This document shows positions 1 to 10,661 of a stretch of 64,000 nucleotides of DNA, in pieces (the stretch's first letter is position 1; each line of letters begins with the position of its first letter). The translations under genes were made by a program, and so were the position numbers. This stretch comes from Strigamia acuminata (Eukaryota; Arthropoda; Chilopoda; Geophilomorpha; Linotaeniidae). The notes beneath the pieces are model-generated. The model was not told the DNA's origin. It did not search any database and saw only the letters and a program-made list of their open reading frames with translations. The DNA lies in assembly GCA_949358305.1 (NCBI GenBank), contig OX442314.1, positions 23,553,060 through 23,617,059 of the forward strand, read 5' to 3'.

Positions 1-292
1 TTAAAATACTTTCAACACGATCTGACTCAGTTTTTACGAACTTTCGGTATTTTTCGAGCGTCCGTCGGGCTTGGTTGTAAATTCGTTTGTCAGCCGATTT
101 CAGCATTTTAACGGCTTTTTTAATTTTTTCAATGGCGATATTCACCTGATTTTGCAGATCGAAATCTTCATTTAACATTTCGTCGGGCGGATTCATCACG
201 AGATTCCTTTCAGGCTCCGAGTCCGAATCGATGTTGGGCGGTCCTTCGCCACCTTCGGCCATGATTCTGTGAATGGGCCGTTTGTTTTTCAT
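1..292 (-). CDS. Partial third ORF of the minus-strand gypsy element (runs off left edge)
   Basis: An open frame starts at an ATG at 292 and continues through 97 codons to the window edge without a stop. It lies just downstream of the pol stop, separated by about 180 bases, on the same strand, so it is most simply a third ORF of the gypsy element (after gag and pol). The visible part is highly charged: an acidic, proline-containing stretch in the first 40 residues, then a Lys/Arg-rich, probably helical segment. I see no signal peptide or membrane segment in this part, so nothing here supports an envelope protein. Function is unknown. The frame is also open for a short distance upstream of the ATG, so the start is tentative. 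Confidence 0.5.
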   Translation of the reverse strand, partial: MKNKRPIHRIMAEGGEGPPNIDSDSEPERNLVMNPPDEMLNEDFDLQNQVNIAIEKIKKAVKMLKSADKRIYNQARRTLEKYRKFVKTESDRVESIL

Positions 293-475
293 GACAAATC
301 TAATCATTTCAAACTAACTGTTTCACTTACGAAGTTGAATCTATTCTTTTCCTTCGTTAATCGGCGGATCGTCCCAATCAGTGTGTGGTCGGAGTGGTTT
401 CACTTTGGAAAGTAACAAATTTTTGCAAAGTCCCCCAACTTGATGCTGATTGGTCGCCGTATGAACTACGTCATT

Positions 476-3400
476 TTAATTACTATTTTTAGAATGATGT
501 GACATCATTATGTCTCCATCACTCACTAGAGTACTGTCTTGTCGTCCGCGTTCTGCGCAGAATCGACTAGTTACTCTCTGTTTTGGTGATTTCCGGCTTC
601 TCATGTTATATTTTTTAGCCGTTTTTTCAGTATTTTTGTCACCATCTGAATTTTTTGGTACTACTGGGTGTAGCATGGATCTTCGCTTTGCCTTTTTCGG
701 CTTTGTGGCCGGTTCCAACGTGGTTTGTAGATCATCCTGGGCTATTTGAATGTTTTCAAAACTAATCGCCACGTGTTCAACTTCGTCATCGGAATTTGGC
801 AGTGACGGTAAAGTTTTTACTTCGTCTTCAAATAATGTATTAATTTTATTTTCAGTGGGTTGTCCCACCACCTCTCCCCTCCGCCAAATTTCCTGAGTAA
901 ATTGAGGGAAATATGGTGTAAGTTCGGATGCGTGGATAGACGGGAATTTTGCATTATCCTCCAAACGTTTTAACTCAAAGGCATTGCCTTGATGTGCACG
1001 AATAATTGCAAAAGGTCCAGTTCGGCGATCAGCGATTCCTGCCGAAATTCCTTTAACAGCGCTGGATAATACATGGGAATTTTTCCAGACTAAGTCGTTC
1101 ACTTTGAAATTATCGAACTTCTTTTCTGATTGGTGATCTTGCACTCTTTTTTGTAGATCAAATACATGCGACATCATGTGCTGATATGTGCTTGCGAGCA
1201 CTTTCTCCAGTTGATGAATATAAATATGAGGATTTTTCGGGTCTACGACAAGAACTTCGTCTGGCAAGCGCGGATCCCACGGCACTCTCAATTCTCTGCC
1301 GAAATTTAAATAAGCCGGTGAGAATTCTCTTCCGGCTGCGACCGTAGTTCGCAGACTAAAGGCGAATTCTCGTAAATATTCATCCCAACGGGTGTGAACA
1401 TCAGTGTATAAAGCAATCAAATATTTAATATCTCTGTTGGTTCTTTCAACAGGATTCGCCTGAGGATGGTACGGCGAAGTATAAGCCGGTAACATTTTGA
1501 ATTTCTCGCAAAACTTCTGGTATACTTGCGATCTAAATTGCGAGCCATTATCAGACAGTATTTTGCGTGGAAAGCCAAATTGTAGTGATAAATTATAAAT
1601 ACAATCAGCTATTTTAGCCGAAGTTGGTTTTGACATTGGCCGCATCTCTGGCCATTTTGTAGCGACATCGATTATAACGAGTATGTGAGTGTTACCTCGT
1701 GGAGTTTTTGGTTTAGGCCCCATGAGATCAGCACTCAAGCAATCAAAGGGAGCATACGGACCCATTTGAGCTGCTTCAATTTCTAATTTTTGCCTTGGCT
1801 TGCAAGCCTGGCAGCGTTGACAGTGCTTGATAAAGCGAGTAATATCTCGTTTCATCGTCGGCCATGCGTAGATTCTTCTAGCTCGATACATCGTTCGAGT
1901 AATACCACTGTGTCCAGACAACGGGTGTCCGTGAGCTGTCCAGATGACTCTGTAAACGAGATTCTCTGGTACCACGACTTTCAACGCTCTTCCGTTTTCT
2001 CCTAACTCATCGGTTAGAGTCGGATGGAATTTTAGAAGTAAATCTTCTTCAATTAGATAAGCGGACGCTTTTCGTTTAAAACGTCTCTTGCTCATCGCGT
2101 GCTTAAGTTCAGGAGGGTAACAGCCATTGAGCAGGAAATTTCGAATTTTTTGGCATTCCTTATCTTGTTTTTGCCCAACAATAATTTCTTCTCTTGTAGG
2201 TGGCTCACATTCTAATTTCTTCACAACGTTGGCTGCAAAAGCGTGGACGAGGACATTTGACGACGGGAATTCAAACTCTTGAGTCATCATGAGATGAATT
2301 TTTTCATCGGATTCAATATCAGGAGGATCGTAAGCATGTGACCAAAAATTGATTATTCTCTCGTCTTCAACAACTTCCGATGTGGGAAGCTGATTTGGTC
2401 CCCCCAGCTTCCAGTGTCGATATGGCGATGGACAATACGCCAATAAATCGTCATCTTCACCGTCTACGTTATCTTCTTCGGGCGTGCAGACAGGAGCTCG
2501 AGACAAAGCATCGGCCAATACGTTTAACGGCCCTTTAATATACTGGATTTCAAATGTATACGCCATTAATTCGAGTTGCCATCGCGCCAGACGTCCTGCC
2601 GGTTCTTCCAGAGACATTAGCCATTTCAAGGCCTGATGATCCGTTTGAACGGTGAATTTAGTAAATTCGATGTAAGGGCGATATTTTCTCAGCGCCCAAA
2701 CAACGGCCAAACACTCTAATTCAGTAGCCGTGTAATTTACTTCAGCCGGCTGCAAGCTACGGCTTGAATAAACGCACGGTAGTTCTTCTTGTCCACCCCT
2801 TTCAGGTTGGATTTGCATCAATGCGGCGCCCAATCCTTGACGACTGGCGTCCGTATGAATTACGAAAGGTCGATACAGATCTGGCATGGCCATTGTTCCT
2901 GAATCAGTGAGGGCTTTTTTAATTTTTTCAAAAGCCTCTTGATGACTGGGATGCCAATTGAAATCCATATCCTTTTTCAATAAGGGCCTTAACGGCTCTG
3001 CCATGACCGACAAATTTTTTAGAAGTCGATGGAAAAAGTTAACCATCCCCAAAAAACGCTGAAGTTCTTTTAAATTGGTTGGGGTTGGAAATTTCGTAAT
3101 TGCATCCAACTTCTTGGGGTCAACGGCGAGTCCGCCGGTTCCTAATTTGTACCCAAGAAAAATCAATTCTTTTCTACAGAATTTCGACTTATCCGGGTTG
3201 ACACACAAATTAGCTTGTTCTAATTTTCCTAAAATTTTGTCGACATTGATTAAATGCTCTTCATATGTCTTTGAAACAGTTATGATATCGTCCAGGTACG
3301 CCCAAGCTTGTCGCCTATACATCTCATCGAGGACTTTCTCAATTAAACGTTGGAAACTAGTCGGCGCATTTTTCAGTCCAAATGCCATAACTAAAAACAT

Positions 3401-4912
3401 CAATCGGCCTATAGGGCTCCAAAAAGCCGTTTTCGGCTGTGCAGACGGGGTCAAACCTATCTGCCAATAGCCTTTTGTCAAGTCGATCGTGGTAACCCAC
3501 TCAAATGAACCGATTTCTCTCAAAATTTCCTCGATCGTCGGCATCTGAGGAGGATCATATTCTGTATGTTCGTTTAATGGCCGATAATCTACACAGAGGC
3601 GTGGTTCGGCCCCCGGTTTGACCACTAAAACAATTCGCATGGCATAATCTCCAGTGGCAGGCACAGCAATTCCCTTGTCTACCATATCCTGACAGATTTG
3701 CCGAATTATTTCCCTTTTCTGAGGGTTATAACTTTTAAATGGTACCCTTATCGGTTTATCAGTTGTCAGCTTGATATCGTGCTGCACTATGTGTGTACGT
3801 CCAGGAACTCTTGATAGAATTCTCTGTCGTCTCTTTAATACTTCCGCCAATGAGAGTCCTTGCTCCAATGTCAGATTGGCATCATTCACCATTTTGGTGA
3901 TATCATCTCCCATTTTCAGAGTAGCTGCGCCAGCCAAAATTCCTTCATGACATACAAACGTAGCATTGTCTGGCGGTAATTCTTCAATTTTGGTTTTATA
4001 TCTGTCCAAAACTGACTGTGGTATATATGGTAGAGTTTCGGTCAATGGAGTAATAAAATTCCATGACAACGTTTTCGGATTCGGCTGTATGCTTAGCCGC
4101 TTCATGAAATCATTTCCCAGTAAAATCATCGGGAAACGGTGTTCAATAACTATGAAAGGATGCACAAGGACTCCATGTGTCCATCGAAATGACAGCAACA
4201 GGGTTCCGACTGGTTGAATATCTTTGCCAGCCGTTCCAATACAGAGACTTGGCGAGATGTACTGTAATTCTTTTTCTAATTTCAGATTTTCCATTACTGA
4301 AGCCGCCATAAAGCTTCTATTGGCTCCAGAATCCAACAATCCAGTAATTGGTCCTTTCATGGTCTGTAGTTGTATTTTCGGAATTCCCGTAAAATCTTCC
4401 ATGTTCAAATTGCAGGTGACTCTACGTATCCGATGTTCTAAGGCAGGATAATCAATAGGAAGTTCGTCCATTTCATCGTTATATGACAGAACGACTTTTT
4501 CCATAGCTCTAGTCATTTCTTCAATTTCATCGACTTCTCTCGACTTGGGACGGAATTTTTCCCAAAGTTTATCCATCCAGTTTTTACTTGGTTTGGGGTA
4601 GCACTGTAACGCTTTCCTAACGTGACATTGAAAGTATCGTTTGTCGGCCGTTTTTTCGGCCAATACTTCGTTAAGTTTAGTAAGGTCAACTTTAGGAAAT
4701 TTCAGGTCACATGGTTTAAACTGAGCTACCATCAAATGTTTTTTATCTACTGAATCCCAGTAGTCTAAATAGTTTTTATCCAATGGTTCACGGTAATCAT
4801 GGGTTACTTCAATCTTGGGACAAACGTCGGCGTCTATCTCCTTAATTGTTTCCGAGGCAACGGGCGCGAGTTTCAGCGTATTCGCTGCCAAACCCGCGCT
4901 CACAAGTTTTTT
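476..4912 (-). CDS. pol: Ty3/gypsy-like Pol polyprotein (protease, reverse transcriptase, RNase H, integrase)
   Basis: This frame encodes the enzymes that copy and insert a retrotransposon. Counting from the GTG at 4903 there are about 1,475 residues in order: aspartic protease with LLDSGA near residue 190; reverse transcriptase with DLTKGYWQ near 474 and the YLDD catalytic box at about 536-539; RNase H with HTDAS near 683 and ADALSR near 797; integrase zinc module (H-x-H, CQRCQAC) near 990-1033; and an integrase DDE core with the first Asp near 1058 (SADLMG), the second near 1118 (SDNGSQF) and Glu near 1154 (NPVERTN). All key residues are present and the frame is uninterrupted. There is no ATG at its 5' end. 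It overlaps the gag stop and is entered by a -1 frameshift at 4906-4912. The C-terminus is basic. The upstream gag is broken by an insertion, so this copy cannot make a normal Gag-Pol. Confidence 0.93.
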   Translation of the reverse strand, partial: KKLVSAGLAANTLKLAPVASETIKEIDADVCPKIEVTHDYREPLDKNYLDYWDSVDKKHLMVAQFKPCDLKFPKVDLTKLNEVLAEKTADKRYFQCHVRKALQCYPKPSKNWMDKLWEKFRPKSREVDEIEEMTRAMEKVVLSYNDEMDELPIDYPALEHRIRRVTCNLNMEDFTGIPKIQLQTMKGPITGLLDSGANRSFMAASVMENLKLEKELQYISPSLCIGTAGKDIQPVGTLLLSFRWTHGVLVHPFIVIEHRFPMILLGNDFMKRLSIQPNPKTLSWNFITPLTETLPYIPQSVLDRYKTKIEELPPDNATFVCHEGILAGAATLKMGDDITKMVNDANLTLEQGLSLAEVLKRRQRILSRVPGRTHIVQHDIKLTTDKPIRVPFKSYNPQKREIIRQICQDMVDKGIAVPATGDYAMRIVLVVKPGAEPRLCVDYRPLNEHTEYDPPQMPTIEEILREIGSFEWVTTIDLTKGYWQIGLTPSAQPKTAFWSPIGRLMFLVMAFGLKNAPTSFQRLIEKVLDEMYRRQAWAYLDDIITVSKTYEEHLINVDKILGKLEQANLCVNPDKSKFCRKELIFLGYKLGTGGLAVDPKKLDAITKFPTPTNLKELQRFLGMVNFFHRLLKNLSVMAEPLRPLLKKDMDFNWHPSHQEAFEKIKKALTDSGTMAMPDLYRPFVIHTDASRQGLGAALMQIQPERGGQEELPCVYSSRSLQPAEVNYTATELECLAVVWALRKYRPYIEFTKFTVQTDHQALKWLMSLEEPAGRLARWQLELMAYTFEIQYIKGPLNVLADALSRAPVCTPEEDNVDGEDDDLLAYCPSPYRHWKLGGPNQLPTSEVVEDERIINFWSHAYDPPDIESDEKIHLMMTQEFEFPSSNVLVHAFAANVVKKLECEPPTREEIIVGQKQDKECQKIRNFLLNGCYPPELKHAMSKRRFKRKASAYLIEEDLLLKFHPTLTDELGENGRALKVVVPENLVYRVIWTAHGHPLSGHSGITRTMYRARRIYAWPTMKRDITRFIKHCQRCQACKPRQKLEIEAAQMGPYAPFDCLSADLMGPKPKTPRGNTHILVIIDVATKWPEMRPMSKPTSAKIADCIYNLSLQFGFPRKILSDNGSQFRSQVYQKFCEKFKMLPAYTSPYHPQANPVERTNRDIKYLIALYTDVHTRWDEYLREFAFSLRTTVAAGREFSPAYLNFGRELRVPWDPRLPDEVLVVDPKNPHIYIHQLEKVLASTYQHMMSHVFDLQKRVQDHQSEKKFDNFKVNDLVWKNSHVLSSAVKGISAGIADRRTGPFAIIRAHQGNAFELKRLEDNAKFPSIHASELTPYFPQFTQEIWRRGEVVGQPTENKINTLFEDEVKTLPSLPNSDDEVEHVAISFENIQIAQDDLQTTLEPATKPKKAKRRSMLHPVVPKNSDGDKNTEKTAKKYNMRSRKSPKQRVTSRFCAERGRQDSTLVSDGDIMMSHHSKNSN

Positions 4913-5463
4913 CGGAGCAGTTCCCCCAACTTGCTGACAAGACCTTCTATCTCGGCAGCTACTGGACTTCTATCAGGACACTGATTCGACCAATGCCCCA
5001 ACTTTCCACATCTATGGCACGGATCGGTTTCTGGCGATTTGCGCCTAGAGCCGTTTCCTGAAGTGGGCGACTTTGAACGAGGTTCTACGGCTTTTTTGTC
5101 TGTAGCCGATTCCTTTTCAGTATCCGGAATCACTTCGGGCTTGATGGGTAGCGGCAAAGGTGATTTTGATCGAGCATCTGTATTAAGGTTTGCTGTATTA
5201 AAAGTAACGTTTTTACCAACCATTTTTGGTCTGAATTTATTCTCAGTGACATGCTTCGCGAGTAATACAATAGCATTCTCAACTAAAGGGTCTAGCCCTG
5301 GGTCGTCATCTTCGACTACATCAGTGCTGTCTTCCGACAAGGCAAGATTCGCGTAAGCTCGAGAATTTTTGGGTAGTTTGTGAGGGTTCGGAGGTCCGGC
5401 ACTTGTAGTTTTATCCGTCTTCTCCGCAAAGTAATCCCCTCGATCTCGGGGTTGCATTAAAGG
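4900..5463 (-). CDS. gag: C-terminal part of gypsy Gag with one zinc knuckle (separated from its N-terminal part)
   Basis: This is the nucleocapsid end of the Gag protein of the minus-strand gypsy element. A single CCHC knuckle (CHRCGKLGHWSNQC) sits about 40 residues before the stop, preceded by a low-complexity Lys/Ser/Pro-rich stretch. The stop is a TGA at 4900-4902 immediately after a slippery heptamer. The frame continues to the right to 5508, but bases beyond 5463 belong to an inserted Foldback-like element, so I end the gag-derived part at the 9-bp target duplication (5455-5463). The N-terminal part of the same gag lies at 14,947-16,995, and the frame matches across the duplicated target site, which shows they were once one gene. 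Confidence 0.85.
   Translation of the reverse strand, partial: PLMQPRDRGDYFAEKTDKTTSAGPPNPHKLPKNSRAYANLALSEDSTDVVEDDDPGLDPLVENAIVLLAKHVTENKFRPKMVGKNVTFNTANLNTDARSKSPLPLPIKPEVIPDTEKESATDKKAVEPRSKSPTSGNGSRRKSPETDPCHRCGKLGHWSNQCPDRSPVAAEIEGLVSKLGELLRKNL
4906..4912 (-). other. Programmed -1 ribosomal frameshift site (gag-pol)
   Basis: On the minus strand the heptamer A AAA AAC sits in the gag frame as CGA AAA AAC TTG TGA. It fits the X XXY YYZ slippery rule exactly, and the gag stop follows one codon later. Slipping back one base leads directly into the pol frame (CTT GTG AGC ...), which has no ATG start of its own. The same heptamer type is used by several retroviruses. I did not fold the downstream RNA for a stimulatory structure. 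Confidence 0.85.
5455..5463. repeat. Left copy of 9-bp target-site duplication (CATTAAAGG)
   Basis: CATTAAAGG at 5455-5463 is repeated exactly at 14,947-14,955, immediately outside the inverted termini GGGTGCC... and ...GGTACCC. Both copies lie in the gag gene of the gypsy element, in matching frame, so they mark one insertion event. Confidence 0.9.
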
Positions 5464-6781
5464 GGGTGCCGTTCCAACGGCGAATCGTCCAAGGGCGAAT
5501 CTGGCCATTCGGACGAATGGCGAATTTCGACTTTATTCTGTCCAAAACAGTCCCAACGGCAAATTTCTCCCAATTCAGCATTGGGACTGCTTTTGGACCT
5601 TTCTAATGGCGAATTGGTAAACGATTTGCCATTGGAAACGCAAAAACGTGACCAATGGCGAATATGTGTGTGCTGAATTTCGCCATTGGAAACGCAAAAA
5701 CGTGACCAATGGCGAATATGTGTGTGCTGAATTTCGCCATTGGAAACGCAAAAACGTGACCAATGGCGAATATGTGTGTGCTGAATTTCGCTATTGGAAA
5801 GGGTTTTGCGTTTCCAATAGCGAATATGTGTGTGCTGAATTTCGCCATTGGAAACGCAAAAACGTGACCAATGGCGAATATGTGTGTGCTGAATTTCGCC
5901 ATTGGAAACGCAAAAACGTGACCAATGGCGAATATGTGTGTGCTGAATTTCGCCATTGGAAACGCAAAAACGTGACCAATGGCGAATATGTGTGTGCTGA
6001 ATTTCGCTATTGGAAAGGGTTTTGCGTTTCCAATAGCGAATATGTGTGTGCTGAATTTCGCCATTGGAAACGCAAAAACGTGACCAATGGCGAATATGTG
6101 TGTGCTGAATTTCGCCATTGGAAACGCAAAATCGTGACCAATGGCGAATATGTGTGTGCTGAATTTCGCCATTGGAAACGCAAAAACGTGACCAATGGCG
6201 AATATGTGTGTGCTGAATTTCGCTATTGGAAAGGGTTTTGCGTTTCCAATGGCGAATTGAAATTGAACGAGCCGAGTGTGTATTTAAAGTGCTTGTGAGT
6301 CACGAGCGAACGATTTGGTTTGTTTAAACTGGTCGACTGATTTATTTAGAAAGTTCTGCTGTTTAAATAAGACGAATTAAACAGAACGTTGAGTGGACGT
6401 GATTCCCTAAAGCAAACGAACTGTGGACGTGATGCCAGGCGAGAGGTGACCGGATGTCACAGTGCTAAAGCCAATATTGGCCTAATATTGGTAGGCTACA
6501 AGAACGTATTGCTAGCTGATCGATTTTTACACATGCCGCATTTGCGCGATCGAATACAGCTAAACACCCGCCGTATTTGGGCGATCGAATACAGCCAAAC
6601 ACCCGCCGCATTTGCGCGATCGAATACAGCTAAACACCCGCCGTATTTGGGCGATCGAATACAGCCAAACACCGGCCGTATTTGGGCGATCGAATGCGGC
6701 GGATGTTTGGCTGCATTCGATCGCGCAAATGCGGGCAGTGTTTGGTCGGTTCTCAGGTCTTAAAAAAATAAATAATAATTG
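5464..6781 (+). repeat. Left terminal inverted repeat with 54-bp and 35-bp tandem arrays
   Basis: The outer part starts with GGGTGCC and the CGGCGAATC-type ends, then an array of about eleven 54-bp units (about 5630-6250), a unique bridge (6255-6530), then several 35-bp units centred on CGATCG (about 6531-6740). The whole block is the reverse complement of 12,914-14,946, which has more copies of the 54-bp unit. A partial second copy of the bridge follows at 6780-6915. Confidence 0.88.
5630..6250. repeat. 54-bp tandem array, about 11 units (left arm)
   Basis: Each unit contains TTCGCCATTGG, GTTTTTGCG or its complement, and CCAATGGCGAA, so one unit is itself an inverted repeat able to fold into a hairpin. 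Three units carry a variant in which the flanks become CTATTGG/CCAATAG with a GGGTTTTGCG centre; the two flank changes compensate each other and keep the hairpin paired. Because 54 is a multiple of three, open frames run through the array on both strands; they are not genes. Confidence 0.93.
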
Positions 6782-6915
6782 AAATTGAACGAGCCGAGTG
6801 TGTATTTAAAGTATTTAAAGCAAACGAACTATGGACGTGATGCCAGACGGATGTCACAGCGCTAAAGCCAATATTGGCTATAATTGGTAGGTTACAAAAA
6901 CGTATTGCTAGCTGA

Positions 6916-9900
6916 CTCCGACTGGTCCGCAACACACGCAACACACGCTGCTGGTTTTAATTCAAAGTTATCTTTATTTGTAATTCTAACTGGTTATGTA
7001 GTGCAATCGTCAGCTCCTATTGGCTGTTTAAAATAAAACGTTATTGAGACGTTCTCGTCTCCTTCCCATTCTCGTGTTCGTCTCGTCTCGTGTTCCTCAG
7101 GAACCCGAAAATTCTACAATTCATTAGTTCGAGACCAGCAGGACATGAACAGTGTTACACAACAATTTAGAACCCAAACGGACTCAGCATCGAACGGAAT
7201 CACATGTGCGAGGTCAAGTTAAACTTTCCATTCGATATCGATGCGAGTAACCTTGTATGTATATAAATATAACGCCTCACGCAGCACGTAAAACGTATTT
7301 ACACGACATTTTTACTGAAATAAAAGTTTGAAATTAAACAAAAAGCAATTTGAGGCACAAAACTGTGCATTTAAGTGCAAAAATTCATACTTTTGGCTTA
7401 AATTTTGAAACTTGTATAAACAATGCCGTGTGGGTCCAAAAAACGCTTAAATAAATGAAAAATGAATTTTAAAATGAATTTTTGTTACAGGCATCGAGTA
7501 ACAGCACCGGACATTACGTTTACTTCACCAAACATAAAACGAAGATAGTACGACGGACAACGCACCCGAAATTTATGGAAGATACATATTTTTAATATTG
7601 TGTAAATTATTATGTCTATACATTAATGCTTCTTTTTGGAAAGGAGATCGAAAAAACCGTTAATAAAACTTCTGTTATTCTATATTATGGAATGGATTTT
7701 TTTGTGTTAATAAAATAAATTTTAGAAATTTTTCTAATATTTGAATTAATAATCATTTGGATTGAAATGAGCACGGTGCTTTTGTAGAAGCGCGCAAAGC
7801 ATTGCGGAGTACCTGCTCTGCACGCAGGAGCAGCAAGCGGTACAGCCAATCTAGCTGCCTGATTTAACATTGTTGTCCCAAGAGCAGCAATCGGAAATGT
7901 AGAAAGCGGCGCCTAATCGCTTCAAACAACACGTTTTTGAAAAGTTTAATTCTTTTCATCACATATTGTCTATGTTATTATTCATTAAGCAGAGCCGGCT
8001 TGTGGGTCTTGCAAAAAATGTTTTTATTTTGGCAAAGTATTTTTTATCCCAAAAAGTTCATTTGTAAAGTAGATTGTCTCTAAAAAGAGTCTATTGCAGC
8101 ACATGATAATGCATTTATTTGCCTAAAAATGTCTAAAAATGCATTTATTTTCGCCAGGTCGCTTACTACGACAAGACTGAAACGTTGCAAATGAGATTGC
8201 ACAAATTTTGACAATTTTGCATTAAAATGACCCAAAAAAAATGCATTTTTACACGCAGATTGCAATTTGTCTGTCGAAAGAAACGTTTTCTAGTGGTTTC
8301 TGCAGATGATGATGTTAATCTGAGCCAGCCATTTGATCTCTCTCGTTTACAATGCTACATGAAATACGGATTGCCGAAACGGGACTCAATTTTAAGATAC
8401 AATCGGACTCTCCAACCCAGCTGGGTTTTGGAACACTAAAAAAACAAAAGCCGCATTGAACTTTACAAGTGTAGGGCCATCCACGTATTTGAAATGTTTC
8501 GCAACACCAAAATATAGTAGGCACTTGATTCAAAATTTGATCGTGAAGATGGTGATGAGGAAACTGAAGTGTTTCATTATTGAACATTGCAATTATTGCA
8601 CTAGAATGCAGAGAATTCTCCGCATTCATCGAGGTTTGATAACCGATCGAATGATTTGATTTTTTGACGTTTTTGATGGATTTAAATGTGAAAAAAAGTT
8701 ATTTTTGGTTGGAAAATATCGATTTGAGCTCGAATTTTGATGAATTTGTTATGAAAATGTGAATTTTTGATGGTTTTTAACACTTTTAACCGATTTACAT
8801 TCTGATTAATGTGGATACGTTTAGGAATTGTTCCATTTATGGTTTGTTTTGGCCAATCATGCGCTGTTTAGTTTCGTACTGACAATTTTGCATTAAAATA
8901 GCACGAAAAAATGCATTTTTACACGCAGATTTCAATTTGTAAGTTTGCTTACTGTTAAAACTATTTATAGGAAAAGGCAAACTGTGTAAGATTTGTATTA
9001 CTTTTCATTTTAATTTTTTTTTCTCAAATATACTTGTAGAAAGTACGATTGGGAGGACAGCAGTGCCTGCATATGGACATGATCAAGATCTATTTTGAAA
9101 ACGAATAATTATACAAAAAATATTTAATATTTTTGAAAAATTGTACTTCCTTATTTTAAATTTGATGTATTTTTCTTTCAATTGAATAAAAACATATATT
9201 TTAATTTTTTCATCGATTTTTTCATTCCAACATGATTGACGGCCGGAAAATGAAGGCAAAATTGTCTATTTTAATAAAAATAAAAACATGATCAAATGTT
9301 GAAGAAAGAACTAGCTGCTAAGCTGATTGAAAAAAAAAGAATTTGAAACAAACGTCGAAGAAGTAGACACGATAAGAGCATCGTCCGATTTCGTGGGAAA
9401 TGAGACGCGGCATCGAAAAGTGATATCCTCGTAAGTTGCGAGGCAGGAAAGCCACGCGTAATGAACCTCGATTCAAGAAACGACCTTAAAGCCGAGACAG
9501 CAAATTACGTGAATTAATTATAACCGTTGACTAAATGCAATTAAAAGTTTTATTCAACATATTGGAACGTATTGGAACACGTATTGCAACCAGTATTAGA
9601 CACTCTGGATAACTTTTTTAATGTTTTTGAGATGGCGGAAATGTAAAACCAAGATGAAACGATCATCGCTGTTCAAATATTCGTTCTAATGAACACGAAC
9701 CAGATGTCGGAGACGGACATGCATTTGGTCATCATTGACACAATTAGAGAGTCTCGTTTTAAAGGTGAAACGCAATAAATTGGCGGAATTTGTCATACTT
9801 ATACTGAATTGGGAAATAAGACACGTGGACGACGAGAAAACAACACGACTTGGGACCATAGCTTTTGGATGAGAACAAAAAACCATTCGACTATTTTCCG

Positions 9901-10560
9901 ACAGTTTCGAGCACAGGACACATGTTTTATTGCAGTTTATCCAGTAGGAGGAGGTTTACCGCTCCCGTGGGCGACACAGACTTGCACATGCAGTTCTATA
10001 AAAATGAAGAAACGACGATAATTTTTGATAACATCACAGAATAAAAATTCGTGTTTTTATTTCGAATTGAAAATGTAGCGGTCGGTTTATTTTGACGATC
10101 AAATTGAAGGCAGCAATTGCAGGCTTTTGCCAATCGGTGACAAGTATTTCTTCGACTTGGAAATCCACATGAAAATCTTGGAGAGTTGTATAAATGAGAG
10201 AGAAATTGCCGGGTAGTTGGCAAAATTAAAAATGTAAAAGTCAGTGCAGAAATTCGACGGAGAAATTAATATTTTCCCGAGAGTTGATAATTCCACTGAT
10301 TTATGAATACATCAGCACATTTTTGAATTCGTGGAAGATAAATTAGAGATAAACAAAATATATCGATCTCGTTCAGTTTGTGACGATTCTACTTTTGGTT
10401 GAATTATAAGCCATTAAACGAGATAAATCGGTCGGAACAAGACATTGCTAAACCTAACAATAACCTAACCGAGATAAGCTACGAAATATGTGCAACGTGA
10501 ATAAATAACCAGAATAGCAAATAACTTACGGTTTTCCATGTTTATTATCAATACAACTGG
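6916..10560. other. AT-rich interior of the Foldback-like element, no recognisable gene
   Basis: Apart from the possible exon at 7491-7595, this stretch has only short open frames. Two related segments occur near 8210-8275 and 8883-8940 (both contain AATGCATTTTTACACGCAGA). A second acceptor-like site near 9038 is followed by an open frame of about 23 codons to a TAA. No transposase motif was found. Confidence 0.5.
7491..7595 (+). other. Possible captured 3'-terminal exon with polyadenylation signal
   Basis: A good splice acceptor (TTTTTGTTACAG) is followed by 35 in-frame codons ending in TAA at 7593-7595. The peptide ends ...HPKFMEDTYF and is rich in Lys, Arg and Thr. AATAAA follows at 7662-7667. 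Together these look like a last coding exon plus 3' end of a cellular gene carried inside the Foldback-like element. I do not recognise the protein and cannot see a matching upstream exon, so this is tentative. Confidence 0.3.
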
Positions 10561-10661
10561 TTCTGGGTTCTGGGCATGTGTAAACATAACCGATCGTTTT
10601 TGACGTTGCAATCGAATTCTTTCGAAGGTCGCCATGTCGTTTTTTCACTGTTCGATTGAAT

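Noticed and set aside
5630-6250. CRISPR-like regular repeat array
   Set aside because: The units are contiguous tandem repeats without unique spacers, in eukaryotic DNA, and form the end of a transposable element.
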